The notes under the pieces were generated by a model. It searched no databases. It was not told the origin of the DNA and saw only the letters and a program-made list of their open reading frames with translations. A stretch of 64,000 nt of DNA from Caballeronia sp. NK8 (GTDB lineage: Bacteria > Pseudomonadota > Gammaproteobacteria > Burkholderiales > Burkholderiaceae): positions 496,001 to 560,000 of the forward strand of contig NZ_AP024323.1 in the NCBI RefSeq assembly GCF_018408855.1, in the 5' to 3' direction. Shown in pieces: positions 1 to 8,780 of the stretch. The translations under genes were made by a program, and so were the position numbers. The first letter of the stretch is position 1. Each line of letters opens with the position of its first letter.

Positions 1-1014
1 CTCACGTATGCGCCCGGCGGCGGCTATCGGCCGCTGCGGCGCGCGCTGTCGGACTACCTGCGCGTCGCGCGCTCGGTGAAGTGCCAGCCGGACCAGATCA
101 TCATCACGACGGGCATCCATCAGTCGGTCGATCTCGCCGTGCGGCTGCTCACCGATTTCGGCGACCGCGCGTGGGTCGAGGACCCGTGCTACTGGGGCGT
201 GCGCAGCGTGCTGCAATCGTCGGGGCTGACGCTCGTGCCGATTCCCGTCGACGAAGAAGGGCTCAACCCGAACGCGCGCGACATGGCCGACCCGCCGCGC
301 ATCGCGCTCGTGACGCCGTCGCATCAATATCCGCTCGGCATGGTGATGAGCCTCGCGCGGCGTCGCGCGCTGCTGGAGTTCGCGCGCCAGCACAAGGTGT
401 GGATCATAGAGGACGATTACGACAGCGAGTTTCGCTACGGCAGCCGGCCGCTGTCATCGCTGCAGGGACTCGACGACGCCGGACAGGTCATCTACGTGGG
501 CAGTCTCGGCAAGATGCTGTATCCCGGCTTGCGGATGGGTTACATGGTCGTGCCCGAGCCGCTCGTGGAGACGTTCAGGACGGGCGTGGCGGAGCTGTAT
601 CGGGAAGGGCAGCTGATGCAGCAGGCCGTGCTGACCGAGTTCATTCTCGACGGGCATCTCACGACACACGTGCGGCGCATGCGCGGACTCTACGGCGAGC
701 GCCGGGAATTGCTGATCAACGCCATTCGCGCACGCTTCGGCGACACGCTCGCGGTGCGCGGCGACGAAGCCGGGCTGCATTTCGTGCTCGAATTGCCGCG
801 TTTCGTCGATGATCGCGCGGTCGCGTCCGCCGCGCTCGCAGCCGGCGTCGTGACGCGGCCGCTGGTCAATTACTTCATGGATCGCGAAACCGCGCTGCGC
901 GGCTTGATGCTCGGCTACGCGTGCGTGCCGAACGACGATATCGCGCCCAATTTCGCGAAGCTCGCCGATGTCATCGAGCGCGCGCTCATGCCCATGCAGG
1001 TCGCCCACGCATGA
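1..1014 (+). CDS. MocR/PdxR-type GntR-family regulator, 5'-truncated
   Basis: The reading frame is already open at base 1, so the gene starts outside the window and only the C-terminal ~337 residues are seen. They form a fold-type I aminotransferase-like domain: an EDDYDSEFRY motif and SLGKMLYPGLRMGY, whose Lys should bind PLP. This combination is typical of MocR regulators, which pair an N-terminal winged helix (missing here) with a PLP domain and run about 450-500 residues. Such proteins usually control a neighbouring amine or vitamin B6 pathway, but the neighbour lies outside the window. A plain aminotransferase is the alternative; the EDDYDSEF motif favours MocR. A terminator-like hairpin follows at 1130. 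Confidence 0.82.
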   Translation, partial: LTYAPGGGYRPLRRALSDYLRVARSVKCQPDQIIITTGIHQSVDLAVRLLTDFGDRAWVEDPCYWGVRSVLQSSGLTLVPIPVDEEGLNPNARDMADPPRIALVTPSHQYPLGMVMSLARRRALLEFARQHKVWIIEDDYDSEFRYGSRPLSSLQGLDDAGQVIYVGSLGKMLYPGLRMGYMVVPEPLVETFRTGVAELYREGQLMQQAVLTEFILDGHLTTHVRRMRGLYGERRELLINAIRARFGDTLAVRGDEAGLHFVLELPRFVDDRAVASAALAAGVVTRPLVNYFMDRETALRGLMLGYACVPNDDIAPNFAKLADVIERALMPMQVAHA

Positions 1015-1129
1015 AGCCTGCCTTTGAATTCAATCGCATTGATTGAAATACTTGATTTCCCTTACGGGCATTTCTATCGCACTCTTGAAGTTCTCTCGGG
1101 TTGTGTCAAATCCCCGACTCAACCCTTCG

Positions 1130-1153
1130 CACCGGCCTCGCGCCGGTGTTTTC
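1130..1153 (+). terminator. Intrinsic terminator after the MocR gene
   Basis: A 7-bp perfect stem (CACCGGC/GCCGGTG) with a 5-nt loop is followed by TTTTCTT. It lies between the rightward MocR-type gene and the end of the leftward TetR gene. Confidence 0.65.
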
Positions 1154-1163
1154 TTGTGTGCAT

Positions 1164-1748
1164 CTATCGTTGTTCGGCCGCGCCGCGCTTGACCGCCCGC
1201 ACCACGCGCGCGAGCGCCTTCAACGCATCCGCCGGCGTGTCCGCGAACTGCGCGGCGACGATCGCGCCGTCCACGGCCAGGGCGAGCGCCTGCGCGTCGG
1301 CCTTGGCCGTGCGCGATGCCGGCATGAGCGCGCGGATCGCCGCGGTCATGTCGCGCTTGTGACGCCGCGAGATATCGACCGCCTGCGGCAGCGTCGCGCC
1401 GACTTCCACGACCGAATTGATGAACGCGCAACCGCGATAGCTTTCGTTGCCGAACCATTCCGCCAGCGCGGGCACGAGCGCGTTTAGCGTGCCGCCGTGA
1501 CGCGCGAGCGCATCATGGAACCATGCCATCCAGTTGTCGTGACGAAAGTCCAGAAACGCAACGATCAGATCGTCCTTGCTCGGAAAGTATCGATAGAAGG
1601 TTTTCTTCGCGACGCCCGATTCGGCGATCACGCGATCGATGCCCGTTGCGCGAATGCCGTCGCGGTAGAAGAGATCGTGCGCGGTATGCAGGATGCGTGC
1701 GTCCGGCGCGAGCTCGGCGACATCGGCGGGGAAAGCTGAGGTATTCAT
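1164..1748 (-). CDS. TetR/AcrR-family transcriptional repressor
   Basis: This 194-residue protein has the usual TetR length. The N-terminal helix-turn-helix is clear around residues 15-60 (FYRDGIRATGIDRVIAESGV, then KKTFYRYFPSKDDL). The C-terminal ligand domain resembles the TetR_C subgroup with GCAFINSVVE. It is divergent from a DUF1348 gene, and two palindromes in the 100-bp gap are its likely operators; the nearer one begins 11 bp upstream of this start codon, so it probably represses itself and its neighbour. No Shine-Dalgarno is visible before the ATG. The inducer cannot be read from the sequence. Confidence 0.9.
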   Translation of the reverse strand: MNTSAFPADVAELAPDARILHTAHDLFYRDGIRATGIDRVIAESGVAKKTFYRYFPSKDDLIVAFLDFRHDNWMAWFHDALARHGGTLNALVPALAEWFGNESYRGCAFINSVVEVGATLPQAVDISRRHKRDMTAAIRALMPASRTAKADAQALALAVDGAIVAAQFADTPADALKALARVVRAVKRGAAEQR

Positions 1749-1758
1749 GCAATCGATT

Positions 1759-1776
1759 GTAGACAGGTTCGTCTAC
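1759..1776. promoter_or_regulatory. TetR operator candidate, site 1
   Basis: GTAGAC-AGGTTC-GTCTAC is an inverted repeat just upstream of the TetR start. It shares its GTAGAC/GTCTAC half-sites with the second palindrome 35 bp away. Assignment to the adjacent TetR protein is inferred from position. Confidence 0.6.
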
Positions 1777-1793
1777 CTGCGCTAGAGTGCATC

Positions 1794-1815
1794 GGGTAGA
1801 CAGATCTGTCTACCC
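1794..1815. promoter_or_regulatory. TetR operator candidate, site 2 (perfect 22-bp palindrome)
   Basis: This is a perfect 22-bp palindrome with arms GGGTAGACAGA and TCTGTCTACCC. It lies 33 bp before the DUF1348 start codon and repeats the half-sites of site 1. Its position suits repression of the rightward gene. Confidence 0.68.
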
Positions 1816-1848
1816 AATACATCTCATCGCTGAAGAAGAGGACTCGCC

Positions 1849-2316
1849 ATGGAATCCAAACCGCCGTTTCCGCCGTTCGATGAAGAATCCGCCAAACTGA
1901 AAGTCCGTCTCGCCGAAGACGGGTGGAACACGCGCGATCCCGAGCGTGTGTCGCTCGCCTATACCGTGGACACGCGCTGGCGCAATCGCGCGGAGTTTGC
2001 GAACGGACGCGAGGAAGTGGTCGCGTTTCTGCGGCGCAAATGGGCGCGCGAACTCGACTATCGGTTGATCAAGGAGTTGTGGGCTTACAAGGAAAATCGC
2101 ATCGCCGTGCGCTTTGCGTACGAATGGCATGACGACGCCAACAACTGGTATCGCAGCTTCGGCAACGAGAACTGGGAATTCAACGAGGCAGGCTTGATGA
2201 CGCATCGCCATGCATCGATCAACGATCTGCCGATCAAGGAAGCCGATCGCAAATATCACTGGCCGCTCGGCCGCCGGCCCGATGATCATCCGAGCCTGAG
2301 CGACCTGGGATTCTGA
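1849..2316 (+). CDS. DUF1348 (SnoaL/NTF2-like fold) family protein
   Basis: This 155-residue protein matches the DUF1348 family, small cone-shaped NTF2-like proteins of unknown substrate. Recognisable segments are [40 protein letters not shown] and the C-terminal [20 protein letters not shown]. There is no signal peptide, so it should be cytosolic. A purine-rich GAAGAGGA sits a few bases before the ATG. It is divergent from the TetR gene and probably its main target. No enzymatic role can be assigned. Confidence 0.88.
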   Translation: MESKPPFPPFDEESAKLKVRLAEDGWNTRDPERVSLAYTVDTRWRNRAEFANGREEVVAFLRRKWARELDYRLIKELWAYKENRIAVRFAYEWHDDANNWYRSFGNENWEFNEAGLMTHRHASINDLPIKEADRKYHWPLGRRPDDHPSLSDLGF

Positions 2317-2335
2317 GTATAGGCGGCGCGGCGCG

Positions 2336-3376
2336 CTACATGTCGCGGCGGCGCCGGAAGGCCCACCATCCGGCGAGCGCGGTGAAGGTGGCGACGATCG
2401 CCACCAGCAGCCAGAAGCCATGATGGTTTTCCGCGAGCGGAATGCCGCCCACGTTCATGCCGAAGAAACCCGCCACGATATTGATCGGCAGCGCGAGCAC
2501 GGTCACGAGCGTCAGCGTGAAGAGCGTGCGGTTGCTTTGCTCGCCCATGCGCGTCGCGACTTCTTCCTGCAGCAGCTTGATGCGTTCGACGAGGCCGGCG
2601 AGATCGTTGAGCACGAGCGAGAACTCTTCGGTCGCGTCGCGCAGGTCCTGCACATCCTGCGAATGTAGCCAGCGCGGCGGCCGCGCGAGCAGGCGGAACA
2701 CGGAGCCGGGCTCGGGCGCGAGCAGCCGTTGCAGTCGCACCAGCACGCGCCGCAGGCCGCCGAGATCGGTGCGGGTCGAGGCGCCGCGCATCGAAAGAAA
2801 ACGATCCTCGATGCCGTCGACCTCGACGCTCGTGCGCCGCACGATATGCACGAGCAGATCCGCCTGATCGCGCAGCAGATGCGCGAGCAGTTCGGCGGGC
2901 GAGCGGAAGATTTCGCCGCGCCTGACCGACTCGCGCAGCGTATCGACGGAACGCAACGGCTTCAGGCGCGCCGTGACGATCAGCTTCTGATGCGTATAGA
3001 CCCACAGCGTCGCGATCTCGGAGGGCGTCAACTCGAAATTGAACATCACGTCGTTGATGACGGCGAAGAGCGCGCCTTCCTGATGCTCGATGCGCGTCGA
3101 GGGCGAGCCTTCGTTGAGCGTGTCGAAGAAGGCATCGGGCAGGCCCAGGCGGGTACGCATCCAGCGCTCGCACGCGCTGTTCGCGAGATCGAAGTGCAGC
3201 CAGACGAATTCCTTCGTCGTGTCGTCGCGCGCGAGCCATTGACTCGCGGCTTCGGCATCGATCGGCTCGCCGGGGTGATCGACGTGAAATCGAAAGCCGC
3301 AGACGAGGCCGGAGAAATCGGAGCCGTAGGGCGGTCTTTGCAGGGTAGCGGGATTCATGCGAAAAGTCGGTTGCAT
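2336..3376 (-). CDS. zntB: CorA/ZntB-family divalent metal transporter
   Basis: This 346-residue inner-membrane protein has the CorA superfamily plan. A long cytosolic alpha/beta and helical domain is followed near the C-terminus by two membrane helices (about residues 285-305 and 318-338). Between them is the ion-selectivity motif, FGMNVGGIP here. GMNVGG with a long basic tail (FRRRRD) is closer to ZntB than to classical CorA (usually GMN with MPEL), so zinc or another divalent ion is likely. The second Met at 3358 is an alternative start; neither has a clear ribosome site. It is transcribed alone. Confidence 0.85.
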   Translation of the reverse strand: MQPTFRMNPATLQRPPYGSDFSGLVCGFRFHVDHPGEPIDAEAASQWLARDDTTKEFVWLHFDLANSACERWMRTRLGLPDAFFDTLNEGSPSTRIEHQEGALFAVINDVMFNFELTPSEIATLWVYTHQKLIVTARLKPLRSVDTLRESVRRGEIFRSPAELLAHLLRDQADLLVHIVRRTSVEVDGIEDRFLSMRGASTRTDLGGLRRVLVRLQRLLAPEPGSVFRLLARPPRWLHSQDVQDLRDATEEFSLVLNDLAGLVERIKLLQEEVATRMGEQSNRTLFTLTLVTVLALPINIVAGFFGMNVGGIPLAENHHGFWLLVAIVATFTALAGWWAFRRRRDM

Positions 3377-3616
3377 TCTGATGGGACGCTTCGGGCGTTC
3401 GCGCCGCCACGCGCTAGTGTGCCACCGGTCGCGCCCCGAATCGCGATGGTAGCGCGTCAGCGGGAACGAAACGATGGCCTCGCGTGTTTCGCGAGCCTGC
3501 GAATATGACCGTCATATTGTCGGCGTATCATCACGCCACGCAAGACGGGCGCACACGCGGCGCCCGCATCGAGCCCGCTGCCAAGGCGGCGCCGCGTGCC
3601 AACCTGGGGAAAAGCA

Positions 3617-3973
3617 GTGGAAGACCATGATGATCTGGACGGGGCGACGCAAAGCACGGCGAGCGGGCTCATGCGGCTCGCGTCGTTGATCGCGGGACTC
3701 GCGCGCGAGGGCGTGATCGATACGCGCTTCGCGGCGAAGCTTTCGAAACGCCTCGACAAGGAGGCGCGGCGCGTCTCCACGGGCGGCGCCGTGCCGCTCG
3801 ACGAAGCGGAGCAGGCGGCGCTGTTCGGCGCACTCGGTGAACTCGATCTCGCGTTGCGCCAGCACGACGCGGCGTCGCTCGTCGAAGCGAATGCGCGCCT
3901 GCGCGAGACCGAAGGCGGCGCGGGCAAGCGTCGCAAGGGCAAGAAAGACGGCGAAAAGGGCAGCGACGCCTGA
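3617..3973 (+). CDS. Hypothetical protein with Lys-rich tail
   Basis: I do not recognise this 118-residue protein. It is helical and charged: an N-terminal VEDHDDLDGATQ, a middle rich in Ala, Leu and Arg, and a C-terminal lysine cluster (GKRRKGKKDGEKG). There is no signal peptide or membrane segment. The GTG start at 3617 is chosen because GGGGA lies 6 bp upstream; a second in-frame GTG at 3596 would add seven residues. It precedes a receiver-domain gene by 58 bp and could be cotranscribed with it. Confidence 0.6.
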   Translation: MEDHDDLDGATQSTASGLMRLASLIAGLAREGVIDTRFAAKLSKRLDKEARRVSTGGAVPLDEAEQAALFGALGELDLALRQHDAASLVEANARLRETEGGAGKRRKGKKDGEKGSDA

Positions 3974-4031
3974 TCCGGCGGCGAGCATCGGGCGCGAAAC
4001 ATGCTGCAATGCAGGCGTGTGTTTCCGGCCA

Positions 4032-4469
4032 ATGCTCATGTCTTTATCCCTGCATTCCCAACAGTGCGCGCTGTGGAGCAACCGTAGCGTCTACGCGCAC
4101 CGCGACCAGTGGCGGATCCTCGTCGTCGACGACAACGTCTTCAGCGCCGAAGCCCTGTCGGCCGCGCTCGCATCGGATGGTTTCGACACGCGCTTTGCGC
4201 TGTCCGGCGTCGATGCGCTTCATGCGGTCGATGGCTGGGTGCCGCATGTCGTCATCCTCGATATCACGATGCCGGAGCACGACGGCTACGCAACCGCGCG
4301 CGTGCTGCGCCGCATCGCCCGCACGCGCGACGCGGTGATCATCGCGTTTACCGCGCTGGGCGAGGAAACCGTGCGTTCCGAGGGTGTCCCCTCCGGCTTC
4401 GACGGCTATTGTCAGAAGGGCAATCCGCCGGGCGCGATCGTTCGTCTGATCGAACGTCTGGTTCATTGA
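4032..4469 (+). CDS. Stand-alone response regulator receiver protein
   Basis: This 145-residue CheY-like protein has a 25-residue N-terminal extension and a single receiver domain. The acidic pair is in RILVVDDNVFSAEAL, the phosphoacceptor Asp in VVILDITMPEHDGY, the switch Thr in IIAFTALGE, and the conserved Lys in GYCQKGNPPG. There is no output domain, so it should act through protein contacts in a phosphorelay. ATG at 4032 or 4038 could be the start; the domain begins well after both. No cognate kinase is adjacent. Confidence 0.82.
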   Translation: MLMSLSLHSQQCALWSNRSVYAHRDQWRILVVDDNVFSAEALSAALASDGFDTRFALSGVDALHAVDGWVPHVVILDITMPEHDGYATARVLRRIARTRDAVIIAFTALGEETVRSEGVPSGFDGYCQKGNPPGAIVRLIERLVH

Positions 4470-4755
4470 TGCGAACGCGCGTTCGCTAAATAATTGTTCT
4501 GCCCCCGCTAAACGGACCAAAAGACGCGCCTGCCCGTCGGCGCGCTCAATCCCTTGTCCATCAAGGCTTCGCAATTAAACTGCACGATCGTGCAGCGCGC
4601 GATTGTTGGCGCTGAGCGAAAAGTGAATTGAAATTTATGGAGATAAAAAAGCGATAGTAGGGGTATACACTGCGCTTCATCGACGTAGCAGACAGTTTCT
4701 CGCAAGACCGCTGCGGCGCTTTCTGAATGAACGTCAACCGTCTCTGGAGCACACC

Positions 4756-5034
4756 ATGAAACGCAATCTTCTCGCTACTCTCCTGATCGCCGCATCCGCC
4801 ACCATCGCCGCGCCCGCTTTCGCTAGCGGCTACGGTCCGGCTCCGTTCTACCGTCCGGCCGTCGGCGCGCCGGCTTCGCAACAAGGCCCGAGCGCACAAG
4901 CGATCGCCGCTCAGGAAAACGCCAACGGCGTGAATTCGACCGCTTTCGGCGGCTCGCGTGACACGCTGGCTCAATCCGGCAACCGTGCGACGCAATCGGG
5001 CAACAACCCGCAATCGGTCTTCTTCGGTCACTGA
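4756..5034 (+). CDS. Small secreted protein, Gly/Asn/Gln-rich
   Basis: This 92-residue protein has a clear Sec signal peptide (MKRNLLATLLIAASATIAAP, cleavage probably after AFA-S). The mature part of about 68 residues is rich in Gly, Ala, Asn, Gln and Ser, with Q-S-G-N repeats (LAQSGNRATQSGNN). GGAG lies 8 bp before the ATG. The upstream 285 bp is AT-rich compared with its surroundings (around 4620-4670), which may hold the promoter. I do not recognise a family. The composition recalls the secreted proteins at 31166-33871, but no direct sequence similarity is evident. Confidence 0.75.
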   Translation: MKRNLLATLLIAASATIAAPAFASGYGPAPFYRPAVGAPASQQGPSAQAIAAQENANGVNSTAFGGSRDTLAQSGNRATQSGNNPQSVFFGH

Positions 5035-5039
5035 TCGAA

Positions 5040-5142
5040 CCGGCAGGCCCGGCTTATCCGCCGGGCTGGCCGGCTGAAGAATCGTTCAGGCGCCCGGCGA
5101 CCCAGACTCAAAAGGTCTGCGTCGACCGGGCGCCAGCCGTTT
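5040..5142. terminator. Two hairpins between convergent genes
   Basis: Hairpin one spans 5040-5073 (core GCCCGGC/GCCGGGC, 6-nt loop). Hairpin two spans 5089-5134 (GGCGCCCGG/CCGGGCGCC closing an imperfect inner stem) and is followed by CCGTTTTC. They sit between the secreted-protein gene and the end of cheV and probably stop transcription from both sides. The T-tracts are weak. Confidence 0.45.
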
Positions 5143-6123
5143 TCAGGCCGCGTGCGCCAGCGCGCCGCGCATCACGTTGGCGAGTTCCGACGCCTCGAAC
5201 TTCGATACATACGCGTTCGCGCCGACCTTGCGAACGTGCTGCTCGTTCGCCGACCCCGACAGCGACGAGTGAATCACCACCGGAATATGCATCAGCCCGG
5301 TTTCGGCCTTGATGCGGCGGGTGAGCGTGAAGCCATCCATTTCCGGCATTTCCAGATCGGTCAGCACGAGCGCGATATGATCCGCGACCTCGGTGCCGTC
5401 CTTCTGCGCCTTGTGCAACGCCGCTTCCAGCACGTCCCACGCTTCCTGACCGGTCTTGGTCATCACGAAAGGCACGCCCATCGCCGTGAGGCTCTGTTCG
5501 ATGAGCGCCCGCGCGACGCCCGAATCGTCCGCCGCGAGCACGCGCGCGCCCGGCTTGAGATTGAGCCGCCCGGTATTCGCCTCGGTGATGTCCGCTTCCC
5601 GCGACGGCAGCACGTCGCGCACGATGCGCTCGACATCGAGCACCTGCGCGAGCCGCGAGCCGTCGACGTTGCCGTCCAGCCGCGCGAAGCTCGTCACGGT
5701 CGTGCCGCCCGAATGCGATTCCGCCGACAGCACCTGATTCCATTCGAGCCGCACGATGTCGTCGACTTCCTCGACCGCGAAACCCTGCGTCGTGCGTGCG
5801 AATTCCGTGACGAGCAGGATCTTCGGCCCGTTCTTCGGCCGGCAGCCGGTGATGCGCGCGAGATCGATCACCGGAATGATCTGTCCGCGAATATCCGCGA
5901 CGCCGAGAATCTCCTCGCTCGATCCGGCCACCGCGGTGATCGTCGGCATCGCGAGAATTTCGCGCACCTTGAACACGTTGATGCCGTAAAGCTCCCGCTG
6001 TTCCGAGTTCGGCGCCTCGCCGAGCCTGAACAGAAGCAACTCGAACATGTTGCTGCCGGCGAGCCGCACGCGCTGCTCGATATCCTGTTGTGAACTGCTC
6101 ACCTCGTTCTCCCTCTGAGCCAT
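5143..6123 (-). CDS. cheV: Chemotaxis coupling protein CheV (CheW-REC)
   Basis: This 326-residue cytosolic protein has two domains. A CheW-like coupling domain (about residues 20-165) includes ELYGINVFKVREIL and GVADIRGQIIPVIDLA. A receiver domain (about 190-320) has Asp-Asp in VLAADDSGVARA, phosphoacceptor Asp in LVLTDLEMPEMDGF, and Lys in YVSKFEASEL. CheV links chemoreceptors to the CheA kinase and is thought to tune adaptation through phosphorylation. No other chemotaxis genes lie beside it. GGAAAG precedes the ATG. Confidence 0.93.
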   Translation of the reverse strand: MAQRENEVSSSQQDIEQRVRLAGSNMFELLLFRLGEAPNSEQRELYGINVFKVREILAMPTITAVAGSSEEILGVADIRGQIIPVIDLARITGCRPKNGPKILLVTEFARTTQGFAVEEVDDIVRLEWNQVLSAESHSGGTTVTSFARLDGNVDGSRLAQVLDVERIVRDVLPSREADITEANTGRLNLKPGARVLAADDSGVARALIEQSLTAMGVPFVMTKTGQEAWDVLEAALHKAQKDGTEVADHIALVLTDLEMPEMDGFTLTRRIKAETGLMHIPVVIHSSLSGSANEQHVRKVGANAYVSKFEASELANVMRGALAHAA

Positions 6124-6386
6124 GGCGGTGACTTTCCGCCGGATGCCTGATTAGCGGCATTAATCGACGAAACTGAAGGCACGCGCAAAGAAGCACGCGC
6201 GTTTGACGATGTGCAAAAGGCGCGGCGCGCCGCACGTGCGCGCGACGCCGTTGATCTATACTTTTTCGAATGGTCGGGTTAATGCCTATGAAGGCATCGG
6301 GCGCAAGGCTTTAGGCTGGCAGAAGGCGCAAGTTCAACCCGTCGCCCAGGCGCAACAACGTTCCCCGCATACAACGGAGGCGCTCG

Positions 6387-6827
6387 ATGGCAACAGTCGC
6401 ACAGGTTCTGAATTCGAAACCCGACCAGACGGTCTTTACGGTGGCCGCAACGACGTCGGTCTTCGATGCAATCAAGCTGATGGCCGACAAGCATATCGGC
6501 GCGGTGATCGTCACCGAAGGCGACGAGATCGTGGGCATCATGACCGAGCGCGACTACGCGCGCAAAGTCGTCCTGATGGACCGCGCCTCGAAGCAGACGC
6601 CCGTGCGCGACATCATGACCTCGCACGTGCGCTACGTGCGCCCGGATCAAAGCACCGACGACTGCATGGCGCTCATGACCGACAAGCGCATGCGCCACTT
6701 GCCGGTGATCGACAACGGCAAGCTCGTCGGCATGATTTCCATCGGCGATCTGGTGAAGAACATCATCTCAGAGCAGCAGTTCACCATTCAGCAGCTCGAA
6801 TACTACATTCGCGGCGAACACACGTAA
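6387..6827 (+). CDS. Tandem CBS-domain protein
   Basis: This 146-residue protein consists of two CBS motifs (about residues 10-65 and 75-130), forming one Bateman module. The repeats carry MADKHIGAVIVTEGDEIVGI and MTDKRMRHLPVIDNGKLVGM, each followed by an ISIGDLV/TERDYA segment. Such modules bind adenosine nucleotides or NAD and act as energy sensors. GGAGG lies just before the ATG. It appears monocistronic; the 263-bp upstream gap contains AT-rich CTATACTTTTT near 6256 that may belong to its promoter. The partner protein is unknown. Confidence 0.9.
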   Translation: MATVAQVLNSKPDQTVFTVAATTSVFDAIKLMADKHIGAVIVTEGDEIVGIMTERDYARKVVLMDRASKQTPVRDIMTSHVRYVRPDQSTDDCMALMTDKRMRHLPVIDNGKLVGMISIGDLVKNIISEQQFTIQQLEYYIRGEHT

Positions 6828-6933
6828 GGACCGGCGGTCCGGGCTGTAAGGCTTTCGTTATAATCGGCAGGCCTGCGCACGCGCGCGGGCCACGCTCGAC
6901 GTGTATCCGCACGCGAGCAATCGAGGAGCGCCG

Positions 6934-7929
6934 ATGACGCCGACAGTCCTATCCGCCGCATCCGCCGAAATCGGAGAAAGCCTCGCCGCCGACGCGCCGT
7001 TCTTCATCGTGATGAACGCGGGCTCGGGCCGCCAGCAGGCCGACGCGACACGCGAGGTGCTCGAACGCGAACTCGGCGCGGCGGGCCGGCGCTTCGTATT
7101 GCGCGTCGTCGACGATCCGCGCCGCCTGGCGAGCGTCGCGCGGGAAACCGCCGCGGCCGCGTGCGCGCAGGACGGCGTGCTCGTCGGTGCGGGCGGCGAC
7201 GGCACGCTCTGCACCGTCGCGCATGCGGCGTACGATGCCGGCTGCCCGTTCGCGGTGCTGCCGCGCGGCACGTTCAACTACTTCAGCCGCGACCACGGCA
7301 TTCCCGCCGACCTCGAACAATCGACCAGGCTGTTGCTCGACGCGCGCGTCTATCCGGTGCAGGCGGGATTCGTCAACGGCCGCATGTTTCTCGTCAATGC
7401 GAGCCTCGGGCTTTATCCCCGGCTGCTCGAAGACCGCGAAATCTACAAGCGGCAATTCGGCCGCAGCCGGCTCGTCGCGCTTTGGTCGGCGCTCTTGACG
7501 CTGCTGAAGCCGCATCGCCATTTGCGCTTGCATATCGATCACGACGGCAGCACGACGGAAATCCGCTCGTCGACGCTTTTCGTCGGCAACAACCGGCTGC
7601 AGATGGAGCAGATCGGCATGCCGGACGAAGCGCAGGCGCTGGAACAGGGTTTGCTCGTCGCGATAGCGCCGCGGCCGGTGGGACGGCTCATGCATCTGTG
7701 GCTCTCGCTGCATGGCGCGGCGGGACGGCTGTCGGATTCGGATCACGTCGTGAGTTTCACGTTCGAGCGCATCACGGTGATGCATCCGTCGAAAAAGCGC
7801 AAATCGATCAAGATCGCGACGGATGGCGAGATCGCGAAGCTGCGAATGCCGCTGGAATTCCGCGTATCCGACAAGCCGCTTCTCCTGCTCAAGCCCGAAC
7901 CGAAGGTGGCCGAAGCGAATCGCTCATGA
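6934..7929 (+). CDS. Diacylglycerol kinase-family lipid kinase
   Basis: This 331-residue protein belongs to the DAGK/YegS family of ATP-dependent lipid or sphingoid kinases. The nucleotide-binding signature is VGAGGDGTLCTVAH, followed by FAVLPRGTFNYFSRDHGIP. The C-terminal half has the beta-sandwich of the family with IATDGEIAKLRMPLEF. The start at 6934 is preferred over an upstream in-frame start at 6901 because GAGGAG sits a few bases before it. It overlaps the next gene by ATGA, so the two are translationally coupled and probably serve a membrane-lipid task. The exact substrate is unknown. Confidence 0.85.
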   Translation: MTPTVLSAASAEIGESLAADAPFFIVMNAGSGRQQADATREVLERELGAAGRRFVLRVVDDPRRLASVARETAAAACAQDGVLVGAGGDGTLCTVAHAAYDAGCPFAVLPRGTFNYFSRDHGIPADLEQSTRLLLDARVYPVQAGFVNGRMFLVNASLGLYPRLLEDREIYKRQFGRSRLVALWSALLTLLKPHRHLRLHIDHDGSTTEIRSSTLFVGNNRLQMEQIGMPDEAQALEQGLLVAIAPRPVGRLMHLWLSLHGAAGRLSDSDHVVSFTFERITVMHPSKKRKSIKIATDGEIAKLRMPLEFRVSDKPLLLLKPEPKVAEANRS

Positions 7930-8780
7930 CCTTGCTGTTGCAGATTTCCGATACGCATTTCGGCACGGAACGGCCGCAGGTGGTCGCGGCGTTGTTGCGT
8001 CTCGCCGCGGCGCTCACACCCGATCTCGTCGTGCTGTCGGGCGACATCACGCAGCGCGCGCGCAGGCGGCAGTTCGCGGCGGCGCGTGCGTTCGTCGATG
8101 CGTTCGGCGCGACGCCGACCCTCGTCGTGCCCGGCAATCACGACATTCCGCTCTTCAATCCGCTCGCGCGGCTCTGCTATCCGTATGCGAATCATCAGCG
8201 CGCGTTCGGCGCCGATCTGGAGCCTTCATTCGAATCGGCGGAATTGCTCGTGCTCGGCGTGAACACGACACGCGCGTACCGGCACAAGGACGGCGAAGTG
8301 TCGATGCAGCAGATCCGACGCGTCGCCGCGCGCCTGGAGGCGGCGAGCGCGGCGCAGTTGCGCGTCGTGGTGACGCATCAGCCGGTGGCCGTCACACGCG
8401 CGCAGGACGAGCAGAACCTGCTGCACGGACGCGAGCGCGCGGTGCAGCGCTGGGCGCGCGCGGGCGCGGACCTGATTCTCGGCGGGCATATTCATCTGCC
8501 GTACGTGCTGCCGCTGCACGATACCTTCGCGGGTCTGGGCCGCCGCATGTGGGCGGTGCAGGCGGGCACGGCGCTGTCGTGGCGCACGCGCGGCACCATC
8601 GACAATTCGGTGAATGTGATCCGCCACGACGGCAGCGACGCCAGTGGCGGCGGCGCGCGGCAAACGACGGTCGAGCGCTGGGACTATTCGGAGACGAGCG
8701 AGGCATTCGAGCAGATCGCGCGCCACGAACTCGCGCTCGACGGCGCGAAGCCCGCGGTCGCCGTCACGCTTCCCGGATGA
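7926..8780 (+). CDS. Calcineurin-like metallophosphoesterase
   Basis: This 284-residue protein carries the metallophosphoesterase metal ligands in order: LQISDTHFGTE, VVLSGDITQR, VPGNHDIP, VVTHQPVAV and GGHIHLPY. Family members hydrolyse phosphomono- or diesters, including cyclic nucleotides and lipid headgroups. The start codon overlaps the stop of the lipid kinase gene, suggesting a paired lipid function. A longer open frame continues upstream inside that gene but is only its shadow. The last 17 bp overlap the end of the convergent PPC-domain gene. Confidence 0.88.
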   Translation: MTLLLQISDTHFGTERPQVVAALLRLAAALTPDLVVLSGDITQRARRRQFAAARAFVDAFGATPTLVVPGNHDIPLFNPLARLCYPYANHQRAFGADLEPSFESAELLVLGVNTTRAYRHKDGEVSMQQIRRVAARLEAASAAQLRVVVTHQPVAVTRAQDEQNLLHGRERAVQRWARAGADLILGGHIHLPYVLPLHDTFAGLGRRMWAVQAGTALSWRTRGTIDNSVNVIRHDGSDASGGGARQTTVERWDYSETSEAFEQIARHELALDGAKPAVAVTLPG

